Positions 63,291 through 64,000 of a stretch of 64,000 nt of DNA are shown piece after piece. Below the pieces are notes generated by a model, which saw only the letters and a list, made by a program, of their open reading frames with translations, did not search any database and had not been told where the DNA came from. The first letter of the stretch is position 1. Each line of letters begins with the position of its first letter. Origin of the DNA: Mycteria americana. Taxonomy: Eukaryota > Chordata > Aves > Ciconiiformes > Ciconiidae. The position numbers and the translations under genes are program-made. The stretch is taken from positions 1,309,501-1,373,500 of the forward strand of contig NC_134383.1 in assembly GCF_035582795.1 (NCBI RefSeq), given 5' to 3'.

Positions 63291-64000
63291 AGCGGGATTG
63301 CCAGGTAAAGGCAGCTAGCTGGAACAATTAAACAAACAAATAAGTAAATAGGCGAGTAAAAGCCGAGGGGGTTTGGTGGCGCCGGGAGGCTGCCAGGCTC
63401 CCGCAGCGATCCCCGGATCGCAGAGCAGGATCCGGCCCCGCAGGCTCGAGTTCCCCGGTGAGGAGCGGGAGCGGAAGGAGGAGCCCAGGTCCCTTCCCTC
63501 GCTGTGGTGCGAGGGCTGAGGGTCCCGCCGCGGAAAGGTGCACGGGGACGTGAAGTCTGAGAGCACCGCGGTGAAGAGCTCAGCGTGGCTGGCCGAGCAG
63601 CAACAACGGGGACTGCCAACCCTCCGCCACCTCCCAGACGAGAAACAAGCCCAAATACTAAGCTCCCTCCTCACAAGTTTCTCTCTTGCTCTCAAATCTT
63701 ATTATGTCTCCTTTAACAGTCCCACTTCTGAGCGCCTGCTTATGGGAAGGGAAGCGATATATAATTGATGCAATGACGATGTGCTACGGCCCCAGCTAGA
63801 AGACATCTGTTCTGCACGTAGACTCGCTCAGGTGCTGTCACGCTGCATTTACCGCAGCGTATCAGAGCCTGACTGCGTACGCTAATGTCGGGCCAGCCCA
63901 GATCTGTAATATCGTACGGCTCGGGGTGTCGGGAGCTAGCGAGATAGTGCTGTAGGTATTTACGCCTCTCCGCTGCGACTGTCCTGCCTTCTCTGCCCTG

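Larger units (their letters stand above)
42815..64000 (-). other. DSCAML1: DSCAML1 intron 3, partial (over 21 kb)
   Basis: No exon for Ig1, the first half of Ig2 or the signal peptide was recognised here, so this is read as one long intron running off the window. It is a patchwork of CpG-dense blocks (for example 43080-43430, 44560-44900, 45110-45470, 52500-52740, 54800-55200) and AT-rich islands (for example 49080-49880, 50480-50720, 51040-51260, 51830-52330, 52900-53400, 62050-62290, 62690-63330). Simple repeats are listed separately. Open frames of 100-350 residues here show no family resemblance. A short exon with little protein signal could have been missed. Confidence 0.65.

Overview
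The window looks like avian nuclear DNA from a GC-rich chromosome of the microchromosome type. Three things support this. It carries a vertebrate multi-exon gene with GT-AG introns. Its only recognisable interspersed repeat is a CR1 (chicken repeat 1) LINE. Its introns are very GC/CpG-rich with sharply bounded AT-rich islands. There are no bacterial, organellar or viral features. The species cannot be fixed from the sequence.

The main content is DSCAML1 (Down syndrome cell adhesion molecule-like 1) on the minus strand. Thirty coding exons lie between 42814 and 11915, and every splice site keeps the reading frame. Joined, they give about 1,872 residues: the second half of Ig2, Ig3 to Ig9, FNIII 1-4, Ig10, FNIII 5-6, the membrane segment and the whole cytoplasmic tail ending in the PDZ-ligand sequence YTLV. 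Compared with the roughly 33-exon vertebrate gene these are exons 4 to 33. The exons for the signal peptide, Ig1 and the first half of Ig2 were not found and should lie beyond 64000. So 42815-64000 is read as part of one long intron. A poly(A) signal at 11498-11503 ends the transcript.

On the plus strand at the left, four exons (1980-2033, 3118-3228, 3915-3966, 6496-6617) splice in perfect phase into a 112-residue protein. Its C-terminus is an acidic stretch plus IQ motif very like PCP4/PEP-19. It has a long 3' UTR with a poly(A) signal at 8527-8532 and converges tail to tail on DSCAML1. In human, PCP4 lies tail to tail with DSCAM, the DSCAML1 paralogue. The pair here may therefore be the whole-genome-duplication counterpart of that arrangement. 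This is the most interesting observation in the window.

Layout: 1-1979 no supported gene; 1980-8550 PCP4-like gene with an antisense CR1 fragment in its third intron; 8551-11474 intergenic; 11475-42814 DSCAML1 exons 33 to 4; 42815-64000 DSCAML1 intron 3, mostly GC-rich with AT-rich islands that are candidate conserved regulatory elements, the best at about 62690-63290. Most long open frames in the window are by-products of GC-rich, stop-poor intron sequence and are left out.
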